DNA from: Apostichopus japonicus
Lineage: Eukaryota; Echinodermata; Holothuroidea; Aspidochirotida; Stichopodidae
Length of the DNA: 64,000 bases
Reading direction: 5' to 3'
NCBI RefSeq assembly: GCF_037975245.1
Contig: NC_092575.1
Location: 2,609,001 to 2,673,000, forward strand
Of this stretch, positions 10,501 through 48,605 are shown piece by piece. The translations under genes and the position numbers were made by a program. The notes beneath the pieces were generated by a model. That model was not told the DNA's origin. It searched no databases and saw nothing but the letters and a program-made list of their open reading frames with translations. Position 1 is the stretch's first letter. The number at the start of each line of letters is the position of its first letter.

Positions 10501-10665
10501 TTTTTTTTTCGTGCCTCTGCAAGCATCACTTTTCTTTGGATGAACCCCAGTCCCTTAATTGCATCGAGACTGTGACTGTGTGATCATCGTCAGGTGTGTA
10601 TCACGATCCCCCTCGAAGGGGAACAGATACTACACACGATCTTAGCCAAAAGGCCGAGAAACGAT
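10501..10665 (-). mobile_element. U2 snRNA-headed retroposon or U2 pseudogene with A-tail
   Basis: Read on the minus strand from 10665, the first 45 bases match the 5' end of U2 snRNA, including TCTCGGCCTTTTGGCTAAG and the branch-point recognition segment GTGTAGTATCTG. Next comes a hairpin (CCCC-TTCG-A-GGGG) closed by GTATC/GATAC, which looks like a rewritten U2 stem-loop IIa. After that the sequence leaves U2: the Sm site and 3' stem-loops are missing. It ends in an A run (T run at 10501-10511 on the plus strand). An snRNA head, unrelated body and A-tail fit a SINE with a U2-derived head or a rearranged U2 retropseudogene. It cannot be a functional U2. Confidence 0.7.
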
Positions 10666-11061
10666 CCGGGTACATGGTATAGTCGCCTTTAACGGAATAA
10701 GGGCCACACCGAAACCCTTGTGAAACCCCCATTTACCCCTACCTAAACCAGTGCCCCCGCACCATTGAAACCCTGTGCACGCCTGTATTCTCTGCATTCT
10801 CTTATCATATGTATGTTGCACAGAACTCACTAGGAAAACGGAATAGGTAGTAAAAAAGATACACAATATAATCATTCCTTAGACATAAGGCAAGAGTTGC
10901 AACAGACACTTGAAGTAATATGGACATGAGCTATACAAAGCTGGTCATACAATTTAAGAGCTGACTAGCAACTAGCGTCGTGCTACCATGGTAGCGAGAA
11001 ACATCGCACTGTTCTAGTTACGCGAAATTAAAAATGATGTGAAAATGTCGTATACTGCAAA

Positions 11062-12570
<1,509 letters not shown>

Positions 12571-13440
12571 AGTCGTACTTTACTGCTACCATGTTCTGCA
12601 TGCTTCATGAAAGACGTTAGGGCAAAATTCTGCCTGGCTGAAAAACTTTCTTCTGTGGGTGTCACTGTTGCAGCACTTTCAAATGGAGTTTGACTTTGAA
12701 AAGTTTAGAGAAAGCAATTTAACAAACGACTGTGCAAAGGTTTTCAACACAAAAACAAACTTAAAGAGGCTGTGGGGCATGTGTCTTTGATTTGAGGAAG
12801 ATAAACCACTAAACCGTCTCAAAGAGTCCTCTGTGCATTCTATACCATCGTCCCCGGTATTATGAATGTTTTGAACAAGAACATGGATACTTTCTAATTA
12901 TAATGTTTTTCTTTCAACAAAGATCACTTGTTAAATAATTAAGAAGATTAAAAATACTCACAAATGGTACTTTTAATTAACAAAAAACGGGCACTTTGGA
13001 TGTCTTTCACTCAAAATTGAGCTCACAAACCCCCTCTACTCCATCCTTCCACCTACCCACCCTGTCCATGACATATGAGCAACGGGCTTCAAGGTTGATA
13101 TTATCATTATCCTGTAAGGACATTTTACAACCTTCTTGGTTATTCTGATTTTCTCTTAACTTTTTATTATAATAAATATTGAAAGCCTGTTACAAATATC
13201 ATTATGAGATGAGGGAAGAACACAATGTATTTTGTTAACAACTAAATGGGTACTTCTGTGGTGCTTACCGTGAGCTGCCTCATTGATCTTTGCTAGTATT
13301 TTCTTTACTATTTACCCCTCCCTCACCTATTTAAGGATGAATCGCCAACCAGGGCTATGAATATGTTTTTGGTACAGGCAAAGCTATATTTCACTTCCAC
13401 TGAGCCAACAGGTCCATGCAAGTATCCTATACTTTAGGTT
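12571..13440 (+). other. Putative 3' UTR and flank of the LIAT1-like gene
   Basis: No further coding sequence is seen. An AATAAA at 13171-13176, about 600 bp past the stop, is a candidate poly(A) signal. Confidence 0.4.
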
Positions 13441-13443
13441 TTT

Positions 13444-13921
13444 TATCTCTTTGTATATTCTTGAAAGTTTTGCATTTCTGAAGAGCACCACCGATTTCGA
13501 CTTACCGCCCCAGAGAAAAACGAAGTTAGTACATGTAGTATTGTATTGGTCATTGTAAATATGAAACATAAATTTATCAATACAGAGTGATATTTCAACC
13601 TGTAAAATCAATGTTTTTTACTCATTGTTTCAAATCTGATTTATCATTTCGTGAAAGATCAACTATGTGGTTTGCAATCACTGTGTATCTCTTTGTATAT
13701 TCTTGAAAGTTTTGCATTTCTGAAGAGCACCACCGATTTCGACTTACCGCCCCAGAAAAAAAACGAAGTTAGTACATGTAGTATTGTATTGGTCATTGTA
13801 AATATGAAACATGAATTTATCGATACAGAGTGATATTTCAACCTGTAAAATCAATGTTTTTTACTCATTGTTTCAAATCTGATTTATCATTTCGTGAAAG
13901 ATCAACTATGTGGTTTGCAAT
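13444..13921. repeat. 240-bp direct tandem duplication
   Basis: The segment 13444-13681 is repeated at 13684-13921 with only a few changes, from TATCTCTTTGTATATTC to TGTGGTTTGCAATCA. Neither copy has a supported gene; the ORFs in it are repeat translations. The near identity implies a recent duplication. Confidence 0.9.
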
Positions 13922-14074
13922 CAAAAATTCCACTCGACTCAAATTTTACCCTTTAAGTACTTTTGCGAAACAACCATGTTTGATCTCCCGAAAGGGAAAA
14001 CTAAAGAGTAGTACTTTTAACAACCTTGCAAACTTGTTAGGGGGACTGCAGATTTAAAAGTCGGCAATGACTTC

Positions 14075-14076
<2 letters not shown>

Positions 14077-14155
<79 letters not shown>
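14077..14155. repeat. (TA)n / (GT)n compound microsatellite
   Basis: About 45 bp of TA repeats pass directly into about 35 bp of GT repeats. A second TA-rich block with GA repeats follows at 14225-14313, leading into the hAT-like element. Confidence 0.95.
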
Positions 14156-14160
<5 letters not shown>

Positions 14161-14267
14161 GGAATAACGGAAAAACTGTTAAACAACTATGCTGCATTTA
14201 GAGAAAGGCATTTAGAGAAAGGCTGATATATATAGGCTATATATATATATATAAAGAGAGAGAAAGG

Positions 14268-15492
<1,225 letters not shown>

Positions 15493-15589
15493 AACATAAC
15501 TGCATGCACGGCAGATGACGTATAAAGAACACACGTATGTTTGATGAAGTCTGAAATAAAGGTCTCATTCGACTACTCAAAAGTGTATG

Positions 15590-16135
15590 TTAAATGCCAA
15601 CCTTACTCATTACGAGTAGAACCGACAAATCTAACGCGCTACAGGTTTTTTCTAGCAGGATAACAACTCATTCAGAATCGAAAGAAGATCCTGCTAGTAG
15701 GCGTCAGGCCCATTCCCTATTACACATTCCCTTACACAGGCTCTATAGTGGATAAACAGTTTGCTAACAGTTTTTGTTTTTTATTAGGATAACAACTTGT
15801 GTAAAAGTAAGTGGGCCTGACGTTTCGATCCTATCAGGATCGTCGTCAGAGGCTGGAGGGAATGACAAGTAACAGAAACTACAAGGGACAAAATACAAGC
15901 ACAGATTGCAGATAGGTTATAATGAGCAGGGTGAACACAAAAAAGAGATGTGAGAGGGTTATAGTTGACAAAGAGTGGAGAGAAGAAAGAACAACTTGCT
16001 CGTGCATCTGTATCCACACCCATCGCTCACTTTAACAGAATCTGATTAGTGCAAATCTGATCTGTGAAGTACTTTGAGATCATTCTTTTGATGTAAAGCG
16101 CTATATAAGAATAAATTATTATGATTATGCAAACA
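15590..16135. mobile_element. Mosaic of Penelope-like and LINE/SINE-tail fragments
   Basis: The first part holds scrambled pieces of the sequence AAGATCCTGCTAG / GGCGTCAGGCCCA, typical of Penelope-like element flanks. A hammerhead-like motif lies at 15813-15854 on the minus strand. The segment ends at 16092-16130 with AAGCGCTATATAAGAATAAA and further ATTATTATG, the tail shared by many invertebrate LINEs and their SINEs. No coding capacity remains. Confidence 0.6.
15813..15854 (-). ncRNA. Hammerhead-ribozyme-like motif (Penelope-like type)
   Basis: On the minus strand: AGCCT, then CTGACGA (CUGANGA core), a GATCCT/AGGATC hairpin, GAAAC, GTC, then AGGCC, which pairs with the opening GCCT as stem I. 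This is the minimal hammerhead layout known from Penelope-like retroelements, with an almost absent stem III and one extra base before stem II. All core positions are intact in this copy. Activity is not implied. Confidence 0.55.
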
Positions 16136-17497
16136 GCCCTGCCATTTCCATAATCAAACAATACCGCCCTCATTTCATTTCATAACGTAGTTTTAATCCA
16201 AGTAATACATTCCAATTAGAATTAAAGGTAATATAACATCAGGCCTGCGGCGGTTGAATACTACCAGTGGAAAAGTTGAAAACATATAGCACTACCGGTA
16301 CGCGATGGTTAATATTACTATTCTCTCATATGGAAAAAAAAGCTACTGCAGATATTGTTTCATATATCACTGAATATTTTGGTTGTTGCCTATAATGTAG
16401 GCCATCTTGCACATTTATATTAAACTTATATACAAGCAATATATCACTTCCCACAATATTCATGTTATTTTTTTTCAATCTCGAGTGGTTCTAATTAATG
16501 CACTGCTGCTAATAACGAATGACAAACACGATATTTAAGCAATCAAAATAAACTAATTTTCTCGATGTTGAATATTTGTAATGTCATTTGAACCTATCGG
16601 ATATTATGAATTTCAGATTTAAGTCATTTTAACTTAGTATATAGGCACTAAACTTTCTCTTTCAGAAACTGCTTTTTGAGTGGCAAATGTAATGCATTTA
16701 CTGCATTTTGGAAATTGTGACCATTGTTTTTTATCTTTCTGTCACATTGGACTCAATTATGAAGACTATTAACTCACGTGACATTTCAAATCATCGTTTT
16801 CGGTGTGGAAAGTATAATGACATCTCATGTGATCTATGATAGTTGCGTTAAACCTATATAGTTTATGTATATTGTCGTCAGCACATCGGTTACTAACATA
16901 TTTAAACGCGCATCCAATACTTCTCGTTATGAATGTGAATCGTTTTGGTTGTGCCGTTTTATTTCCTTTCCGGCTCTGTTATTTTTTTTAGTTTAGAAAA
17001 GCAACCTGTGATCTGCTTTATTCATTATTTCACAGTGAATACTTGATTTTTCCTTCCCCTACCCCACTAACCACCCCCCATCCCCTCCATATATCCCTTC
17101 TTTAATATATTTTTGTTTTATAATATGTTTTCTTCTTTCATTATTAATTACAATGAAATGCCAACAGCCAAAGAGAATTACTGGCAATCATAACGGATTC
17201 GTATTAAAAGTTCCGTGAATCGAACCAATTCTTAATTCTTAGAAGAAGTCTTACGCCCTTAACTACGACGACGTTCTCACGTCTCGAACGTAATAACGAT
17301 GATCCATATAATACCGTACGGTGGAGGTGTACAGGATGTAAACAAAACCACAGCTGGCTGTGCAGTCACTGTGTATGAAATAATTATTTATATACTTGTG
17401 TGTGTTATGGTATACGGACTACATGTGGAGACTAGATTATTTGTCCCTTCAAACATCTGTGGCACGGTAATGTAAGCAGCAAATAACCACAAAGAAT
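16136..17497 (+). other. Intergenic and putative upstream/5' UTR region of Deltex
   Basis: AT-rich DNA with no supported exon. The last 100 bp or so before the ATG at 17498 (…AATAACCACAAAGAATATGG) may be 5' UTR. No clear TATA or initiator was identified. Confidence 0.45.
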
Positions 17498-40405
<22,908 letters not shown>

Positions 40406-40429
<24 letters not shown>

Positions 40430-40506
40430 AATGGACGAGGTGGGTCCATAGATAGTATGAGGTGGGTCCGTAGAAGGGACAAGGTGGGTCAGTAGGAAGT
40501 ACGAGG
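40406..40506 (+). repeat. Minisatellite overlapping the Deltex stop codon
   Basis: Four imperfect copies of a ~22-27-bp unit with GAGGTGGGTCNNTAG (third base A/G variable). The first copy contains the actual stop codon; the others lie in the 3' UTR, each carrying TAG at the same relative position. Confidence 0.85.
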
Positions 40507-43500
40507 CTTACAGGAGTGCTGAACAGTGGGTGAGGTTGTTGTGGCCATCTCTTTTCCTAAACCAGAGGCTGAGAATATTTAAGTCATAAGTCACGTTTAT
40601 AAGTCACGTGCGGCAGTAATGAAGACGGATCTTTTATGCTGCGGTTGCAGAATTATAACAGTCGTTGCTGGTCTGCCTGGGCGTCCACATGCTGTAATGC
40701 TTCCTCCGAGAACCTGTCCAGGGTCTCACTCGACTAGAACAAAGGTTGTGGTTTGTGCTCGTTATAGCTATTTAAGAGATCCAGGTTACTGTTAAGAAGA
40801 TAACGAAGATCAAACGATGATAAGGGGAATATATTCTTAGCATTCCCGCTGAAATGTTTGACAGTCCATGTCGTTTTTGAGGTAACATTTGAAGATGACG
40901 GCACGCACCAGAAATGAACTTGTATGGTGTCACAGATACGCACTGACAACATTTGTGTGATGGTTTTTCTTGAAAATTGACATCCGTTTATCTACTTCAA
41001 ACTTGCGATAAGTTTTCTCAATATGTATACAGTCTTTGGGATATTGCTGGCTTCAGATCTCGTTGGGGGTAGTTGGAAATGCTATCCAATCCAAAGTTGA
41101 ATCAATGAATGAAAGATAAAGCCCAACAGACTAATTTTGACTGTCAGTGTGCAGTGATGACATCACACCTGTTTGCTTCAAGTCCTTTTAGGTGCAAACT
41201 TTTGTAGGAATTGAATGCAAATTTCAACAGGATGCTTAGTCTTTGTTCCTCTTTTTCAAATGTCATATTTCGTCTCGGACTATCCTGCTTTCCTTACAAC
41301 ACTCCATCTTTTCTTACTTTTTTTAAAACAACTGTGGAGCATTTGCAACAAATCTTTTAACATATGATCCCATTTTGACATGTCTTGTGCAATTGTTGAA
41401 AAAGGTTGAAAAAGGTAAGATATTGTCATAATTTGATGGACAAGATCAAGCCTGCAACTGTTGCCAAATTGGAATTTATTGGCTAAGAAAAAAGGAGGTC
41501 TGTATTAAAGTTTGAGAGAAACAGTGATTTGGTGGTGGTGGATAGGAAACCATCCCCCCCCCCCCGGAGAGAGTATACCTTGTTGTTATTTACAGCAGTT
41601 TGCCTTCAGTTAAATATCCTTGTTGCCATTGGTTACTACCATCTGCAGTACTAAGATGTACCTCTTCCAATGTTTCTATATGTTCCATATGAAATAGTCA
41701 CATTAGAGGTGCAAAACTCCTGTTGTTTTATGTTGTTGTGGGGATCAAGGTCACTTTAGGTCAACATGGTTGAACCGTATGTTGCATGTGTGACATCGAA
41801 TGGGTGCATGGTCAAATTGAAATCAACACTCAACAATGGTAAAATAAAACAAATGTAAAATGTTGTGTGCGGTGTGACATTGTATATGTTCTCTGGTAAA
41901 ATGTGGCATGAAATCACTTAAAAGACTGATGGCTATTTTTCGGTTCCACATTAAATGCCAGATATCTTCTTGAAAGTGGGTTCTACTTTTATAAAGAAGA
42001 ATAAGAAGCAACTATGACTACACTACACCAATTTATATCCATTTAGTGTGTATGCAATTTGGAATATGCATTTATTGTGTAACACTAGTGGAAGGTTTGT
42101 AGAAATTTGTTTGCCATTAAGTATTGACTGTTCAAAGATTATGTATATAAGAGTTGAATACATATACTTTACATTTGTCAAATACTTTAGCCATTCAGGG
42201 ATATAATTTAGTGTTCAAATCCTGTGTCCCCCTCCCCTACCCTTATCTATTAAAATCTTTCTTTGTTTTTTTGGAGCATCAATGAATCATAAATCTGTTC
42301 AAGTAAACCATTCAAGCTTATCTTGTCTTCTTCATTATGTAGAAAAGAGGAATTTTGGCAATTGTAAATTTTTCAGTACTTAATTTAATTTTGAAAAATG
42401 TATAAAATGTTTTACTATCTTGGGATTTCTCTTTTGGATGTGTGAGGATAAATGTAACATGTATTGTGAATGTTACAAATGCAATTCAGATTTAAACAAT
42501 GCAAGGTTTTTTTTCCTTCTTCTTTGTCAGTGTGTTACGGCTCTCGCCAAGGAATTTACAAGCGAGCATGAACATGGTTCATACTTTTAATCGGTTTTCA
42601 CCAAAAATTAACCAGATTGTTTGAAAAATTATCAGAAAAAGTTATTTGCTGTTCCTTTAACCTAGAACTGCACCACTTTCATCACAGATTTGATCTAGCC
42701 TGGTAATGATATTATTTGCCTAAAAGAAATGGGCAAAAATTGTTCTGTATTTCACAGTATTTGTCTGAAAACTTATGTGGACTTGGCTGTACTGTGATGC
42801 TACACACCAATGTAGCAAGTGCATGAATCTAGTGGTTTTGATAGTAGAAGAGAGGAGGGTTTGGGGTGTGGGGGATAGCCAGTGCAAAGTAGCTGCTTCT
42901 GTACAGCAATTACTTACACTTTCATGTCATCTTAATAACCAATTGTTTAATGTGATGAATGAATATTTCATGATGCTTGGATTTTTCCTATTATATCCTA
43001 TCACACTAACTCAATGAAGAAACTAGCCTAATGTTATAAATATCTTGGTGTGTGAGTAATATGCAACTGTTCCACCTATGTGTATAAAAGTAATGAAGCT
43101 CTTATTGTAAGGTGTGTCATAATGGTTACGGTTTTTTCATATTTTTGAAAAATTGATAAAAAATTGCAATTTCTTGAACATGCATAGATCTTAACTTCTT
43201 GACTCTAGTTTTATAGAGCGATATTGATAAGTTTTGAAAACAGGGTCACTTTTTGGTGCTTAACAATTAATTTTTTTCTATTTAATCTTAAGAAAATAAT
43301 ACCTTTTTTGAAATGGAATTGTTCATTGCAAAAGAGATTAGAATATTATATCCAACCAGTTACAATTCTTAAAAGGGATTTTCATCAGACTTTCTATAAG
43401 ATTTATGAAAGCAAAGAATACTGTTAAATTGTTTAGGAGTTTTTGTCAAGGTTTGAGGTACATGGCTTTTATTTGTCAGTGCTTGTTATCATTCCAGGTT

Positions 43501-45640
43501 GACCCTAGCATTTTGCATACATGCATGGTTAAGTTCTTCCTTTGTTATATAATTTTTTTTGCTCCGATATGGTCGTTAACCTGAGAAGATAACTTATGGA
43601 TCGATCAAAGATCTTTTAGATATACATTCTGATTTTGCTGAAATTATTGATCAGTCAACCACCCTGGCTTTTCAAATGTCGACTGCTCCTCTGTTCCATA
43701 GGCAAAAGGACTACATTGATTTATTCTTTGGGCTGTTTTTTTTTTTCTCGTCCCTTGTCACGACTACTTACAGCTGAGAACTCTATAAATGGCAGGGTCA
43801 ACCTTACGTCAGTCTCGTTTATTTGTTGTTTGACCGGAAGTAGTTTGGCCAAACATTTTGCTCTGCTCTTTTCTATTCTACTGGTTTTGAAGTTTGAACA
43901 AAGAGTTTGAACACAGAGTGTCCTTTGTTACAATTTGTGGTTGGAGGAAGGATATGGAGGGGTATTTGGGAGGGGGCATGATGAGGTGAGGGGGTATGGT
44001 CTGATACATTTGTCGTTTGTCCAGGTTGCCAATGTGTCATGTATTCCATAATTGTTTGTAGAAGTTATATGTAGCGTGCAATATTAATATGTAGTAAAAC
44101 TTGCAATATGTGTGGGTTGAATTATAAAATCTGTGAACATTTTGATCGTCAGTGGTGACAGCTTACTGAGAAGCTATTCAATATTTGCGCGGTTGATTTT
44201 ATCCTTTATCAATGATTATTCGTAAATCATGAATAAAACATCACTCGATTATTTCAGGTCTCTGACCCCTTATGTTTCTGAGTTCAGCATTTTCCAGAGT
44301 GGTATTTTAGTATATTTGCTATCAATTTCCTGACAAAATTTGTTATTAATATTCCATCAGAATGTTGCTCATTTTGAACGAGTAGTCAAATTTCAATTCA
44401 GTTCTATTAGTCACCGGCTCCCTTAACGTTCATTTGCACAAAACAAAATGGGAGAACAATCACAAAATTATGCTCCAAAATTGAATGTTGTCATGTAAAC
44501 TTTAAAAGAAGCAGCAGTTGCAGAAACATTTTGGTAAACATTTTGATAGCTTGAAATGTTAAAGCCCGCTGTAGCACACTGCCGGACTGATCACAACCAA
44601 ACTCAACCATACTTATGTGATAGTCAAGCAGTGTATGTGTGGTAAAGCGACTAGGATTGATCAAAAATCCACAACTTATAGGTCTCATTGGCGTCATCAC
44701 TTGAACACAAAACTGAACAGTTTTAAAGTAAATGTAGCCCATATAGATACGTTTGTTGTCATTTTCATTTATTTGCAGCGGAGTGGTGGGCGCAGAGAGG
44801 GGGCAGGGGAGGGGGGTAGCCCTAGTGGCTTCTGTGGTATTTTCTCGTTAAAGACAGCTTTTATGGCGAAGAAAATAATGCACCATTTGAATAATTGTTT
44901 TTCTTCCATAATCACGGTAACTAATGAAAAGAAGAATTTATTATCGCACAGATACTATCGTCAGAGATTGGAGTTATCTCATATTTATGATTTGATATAA
45001 AAGTGTACATGGGGACTAGACAGAAGGAATTGTTTGAACTGGAGGTGAATAGTTCAAGTTGAATTAGCAGACTCTCTCAGTTCTTGCCCGTAGACCTATG
45101 TATGAGTAAGGCAGGGGTTATTGCTGGAATGATGTTTTATTTTTAACTCAGGACACCATTGTCACAGATGAGGGAAACTTCTTGGTCAGTTGATATCTTG
45201 GTATTTTTCAATTATGATCTCAAGACTATGGTAACATTTTAATATTTCTTATGTATGCATCCTCTTATGGGTTACGAGGCTTCTTAGCAGTATGCACTTG
45301 TTCAATACAGCTTCACAACAACTTTTAAATGTCATGTACATTTTTTTTTTCCAGTGAAGTTAAATATGCAGTACAAAAGTATTTTAAATAATTATGAATG
45401 AAATTTCTCTTATGCAATCTGTAAATATACATCTCACTATAAATGGTGCAAAGAAGGAGAAGAATGTTGGTCAAGCAATGTCAGTATTTATTGTTTTATC
45501 TTGTCCAGACTTTTTGTATCTCTTGTTTTTCATTAAAAAAAAGAAGCAGGATATTTAGTTTATTACCACCCTTTATATCTTCCAATTTGAACCCATCTCT
45601 GCCCCCTTGACCATTGTTTAAGGCCCTTACAACTCTTTTC
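40430..45640. other. Deltex 3' UTR and intergenic region
   Basis: No coding exon seen on either strand. An AATAAA at 41843-41848 (plus strand) is one possible poly(A) signal 1.4 kb after the stop. A poly-C run lies at 41551-41563. The last coding exon of VPS53 (minus strand) might lie here but was not recognised. Confidence 0.5.
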
Positions 45641-48605
45641 AATTTGTGGCCAAATTAATCATCATATTTCTTGTTTACAAAATCTTCCATAGGATAGAGG
45701 GCATCCTCCTGAACAATGAAGCAATCATATACTAAAAACTTACTATAAATATTTTGAAAATAAATTTTAATATGATATACTAATATTCCATAGACTGCCC
45801 CTCTCAACTTCATAGAATATCAAATCTGAGCTCTGGGAATCCATAATGACCATCCTGACTGATATTTGAGAACTTTGATTTTTTGGGCAAAATTGACGAT
45901 TTTGTAAGGCTATACCCTTATGATTTTTTCAATTTTTGGCCAAATTCAGCAATTTCTAAATTCTCTCCAAAATCATCCATAGGATGGAGGCCGTCCTCTT
46001 TGAAGATGAAGCAATCATATAATACGTTTCTATCTTCAAAGAAACTTAATATCAATATTTTGACAATTAATTTTAATATGATATACTTAATACTCCATAG
46101 ACTGCCCCTCTCAACTTCATAGAATATCATATCTGAGCTCTGGGAATCCATAATGACCATCCTGACTGATATTTGAGAACTTTGATTTTTTGGGCAAAAT
46201 TGACGATTTTGTAAGGCTATACCCTTATGATTTTTTCAATTTTTGGCCAAATTAAGCAATTTCTAAATTCTCTCCAAAATCATCCATAGGATGGAGGGCG
46301 TCCTCCTAGAAGATGAAGCCATCATACGTTTCTATCTTCAAAGAAACTTAATATCAATATTGTGAAAATTAATTTTAATATGATATACTTAATATTCCAT
46401 AGACTGCCCCACTCAACTTCATAGAATATCATATCTGAGCCCTAGGAATCCATTAAGACCATCCTGACTGATATTTGAGAACTTTGATTTTTTGGCCGAA
46501 ACTGACGATTTTGTAAGGCTATACCCTTATGATTTTTTCAATTTTTGGCCAAAATCAGCAAAATTTTAATTCTCTCCAAAATCATCCATAGGATGGAGGG
46601 CGTCCTCTTGAAAGATAAAGCAATCATTTAATATGTTTCTATCTTCAAAGAAACTTAATATCAATATTTTGAAAATTAATTTTAATATGATATACTTAAT
46701 ATTCCATAGACTGCCCCTCTCAACTTCATAGAATATCATATCTGAGCTCTCGTAATCATAATGACCATCCTGACTGATATTTGAGAACTTTGATTTTTTG
46801 GCCGAAACTGACGATTTTGTAAGGCTATACCCTTATGATTTTTTCAATTTTTGGCCAAAATCAGCAAATTTTTAATTCTCTCCAAAATCATCCATAGGAT
46901 GGAGGGCGTCCTCTTGGAAGATAAAGCAATCATATAATACGTTTCTATTTTCAAAGAAACGTAATATCAATATTTTGAAAATTAATTTTAATATGATATA
47001 CTTAATATTCCATAGACTGCCCCTCTCAACTTCATAGAATATCATATCTGAGCTTTAGGAATCCATTAAGACCATTCTGACTGATATTTGAGAACTTTGA
47101 TTTTTTGGGCAAAATTGACGATTTTGTAAGGCTATACCCTTATGATTTTTTCAATTTTTGGCCAAAATCAGCAAATTTTTAGTTCTCTCCAAAATCATCC
47201 ATAGGATGGAGGGCGTCCTCTTGGAAGATAAAGCAATCATATAATACGTTTCTATCTTCAAAGAAACTTATTATCAATATTTTGAAAATTAACTTTAATA
47301 TGATATACTTAATATTCCATAGACTGCCCCTCTCAACTTCATAGAATATCATATCTGAGCTCTGGGAATCATAATGACCATCCTGACTGATATTTGGGTA
47401 CTTTGATTTTTTGGCCAAAATTGACGATTTTGTAAGGCTATACCCTTATTGATTTTTTCAATTTTTGGCCAAAAATCAGCAATTTCTAAATTCTCTCCAA
47501 AATCATCCATAGGATGGAGGGCGCCCCATTGAAAGATAAAGCAATCATATTATATGTTTCTATTTTCAAAGAAACTTAATATCAATATTTTGAAAATTAA
47601 CTTGAATATGATATACTTAATATTCCATAGACTGCCCCTCTCAACTTCATAGAATATCATATCTGAGCTCTGGGAATCATAATGACCATCCTGACTGATA
47701 TTTGAGAACTTTTGATATTTTGCCCAAAATTGACAATTTTGTAAAGCTATACCCTTATGATTTTTTCAATTTTTGGCCAAATTCAGCAATTTCTAAATTC
47801 TCTCCAAAATCATCCATAGGATGGAGGGCGCCCCATTGAAAGATAAAGCAATCATTTAATACGTTTTTATTTTCAAAGAAACTTAATATCAATATTTTGA
47901 AAATTAACTTTAATATGATATACTTAATATTCCATAGACTGCCCCTCTCAACTTCATAGAAAATCATATCTGAACTCGAGGAATCCATTTAGACCATCCT
48001 GACTGATATTTGATAACTTTTGATTTTTTGGGCAAAATTGACGATTTTGTAAGGCTATATACCCTTATGATTTTTTCAATTTTTGGCCAAAATCCACAAA
48101 TTTTTAATTCTCTCCAAAATCATTCATAGGATGGAGGGCGTCCTCTTGAAAGATAAAGCAATCATTAAATACGTTTCTATCTTCAAAGAAACTTAATATC
48201 AATATTTTGACAATTAATTTTAATATGATATACTTAATATTCCATAGACTGCCCCTCTCAACTTCATAGAATATCATATCTGAGCTCTGGGAATCCATAA
48301 TGACCATCCTGACTGATATTTGAGAACTTCGATTTTTGGCCGAAATTAAAGATTTTGTAAGGCTATACCCTTATGATTTTTTCAATTTTTGGCCAAAATC
48401 AGCAATTATATTTTTATTCTCTCCAAAATCATCCATAGGATGGCGGGCGTCCTCTTGGAAGTTGAAGCAATCATATTATACATTTCTACTTTCAAAGAAA
48501 CTTAATATCAATATTTTGAAAATTAATTTTAATATGATATACTTAATATTCCAGTCTGCCCCTCTCAACTTTTTGGCCAAAATTGATGATTTTGTAAGGC
48601 TATTG
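45640..48605. repeat. Satellite-like array of ~306-bp units (about 10 copies)
   Basis: Landmark TCCATAGACTGCCCCTCTCA recurs at about 45788, 46093, 46397, 46703, 47010, 47318, 47625, 47930 and 48240, with a decayed copy near 48550. Each unit also holds CTGACTGATATTTGAGAACT, TTGTAAGGCTATACCCTTAT and ATCATCCATAGGATGGAGG. Copies are about 90-95% alike by eye, with small indels. Each unit gives a minus-strand frame of up to 80 codons (containing DMIFYEVERGSLW), never open across units, so coding is unlikely. A further scrap lies at 48695-48745. Confidence 0.95.

Noticed and set aside
10621..10665. Functional U2 snRNA gene
   Set aside because: Only the 5' 45 bases match; the Sm site and 3' domains are absent.
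45918..48307. Repeated gene family encoded by the 306-bp units
   Set aside because: Frames of about 80 codons recur only because the DNA repeats; starts, stops and indels vary between units and no unit has splice signals or a recognisable domain.
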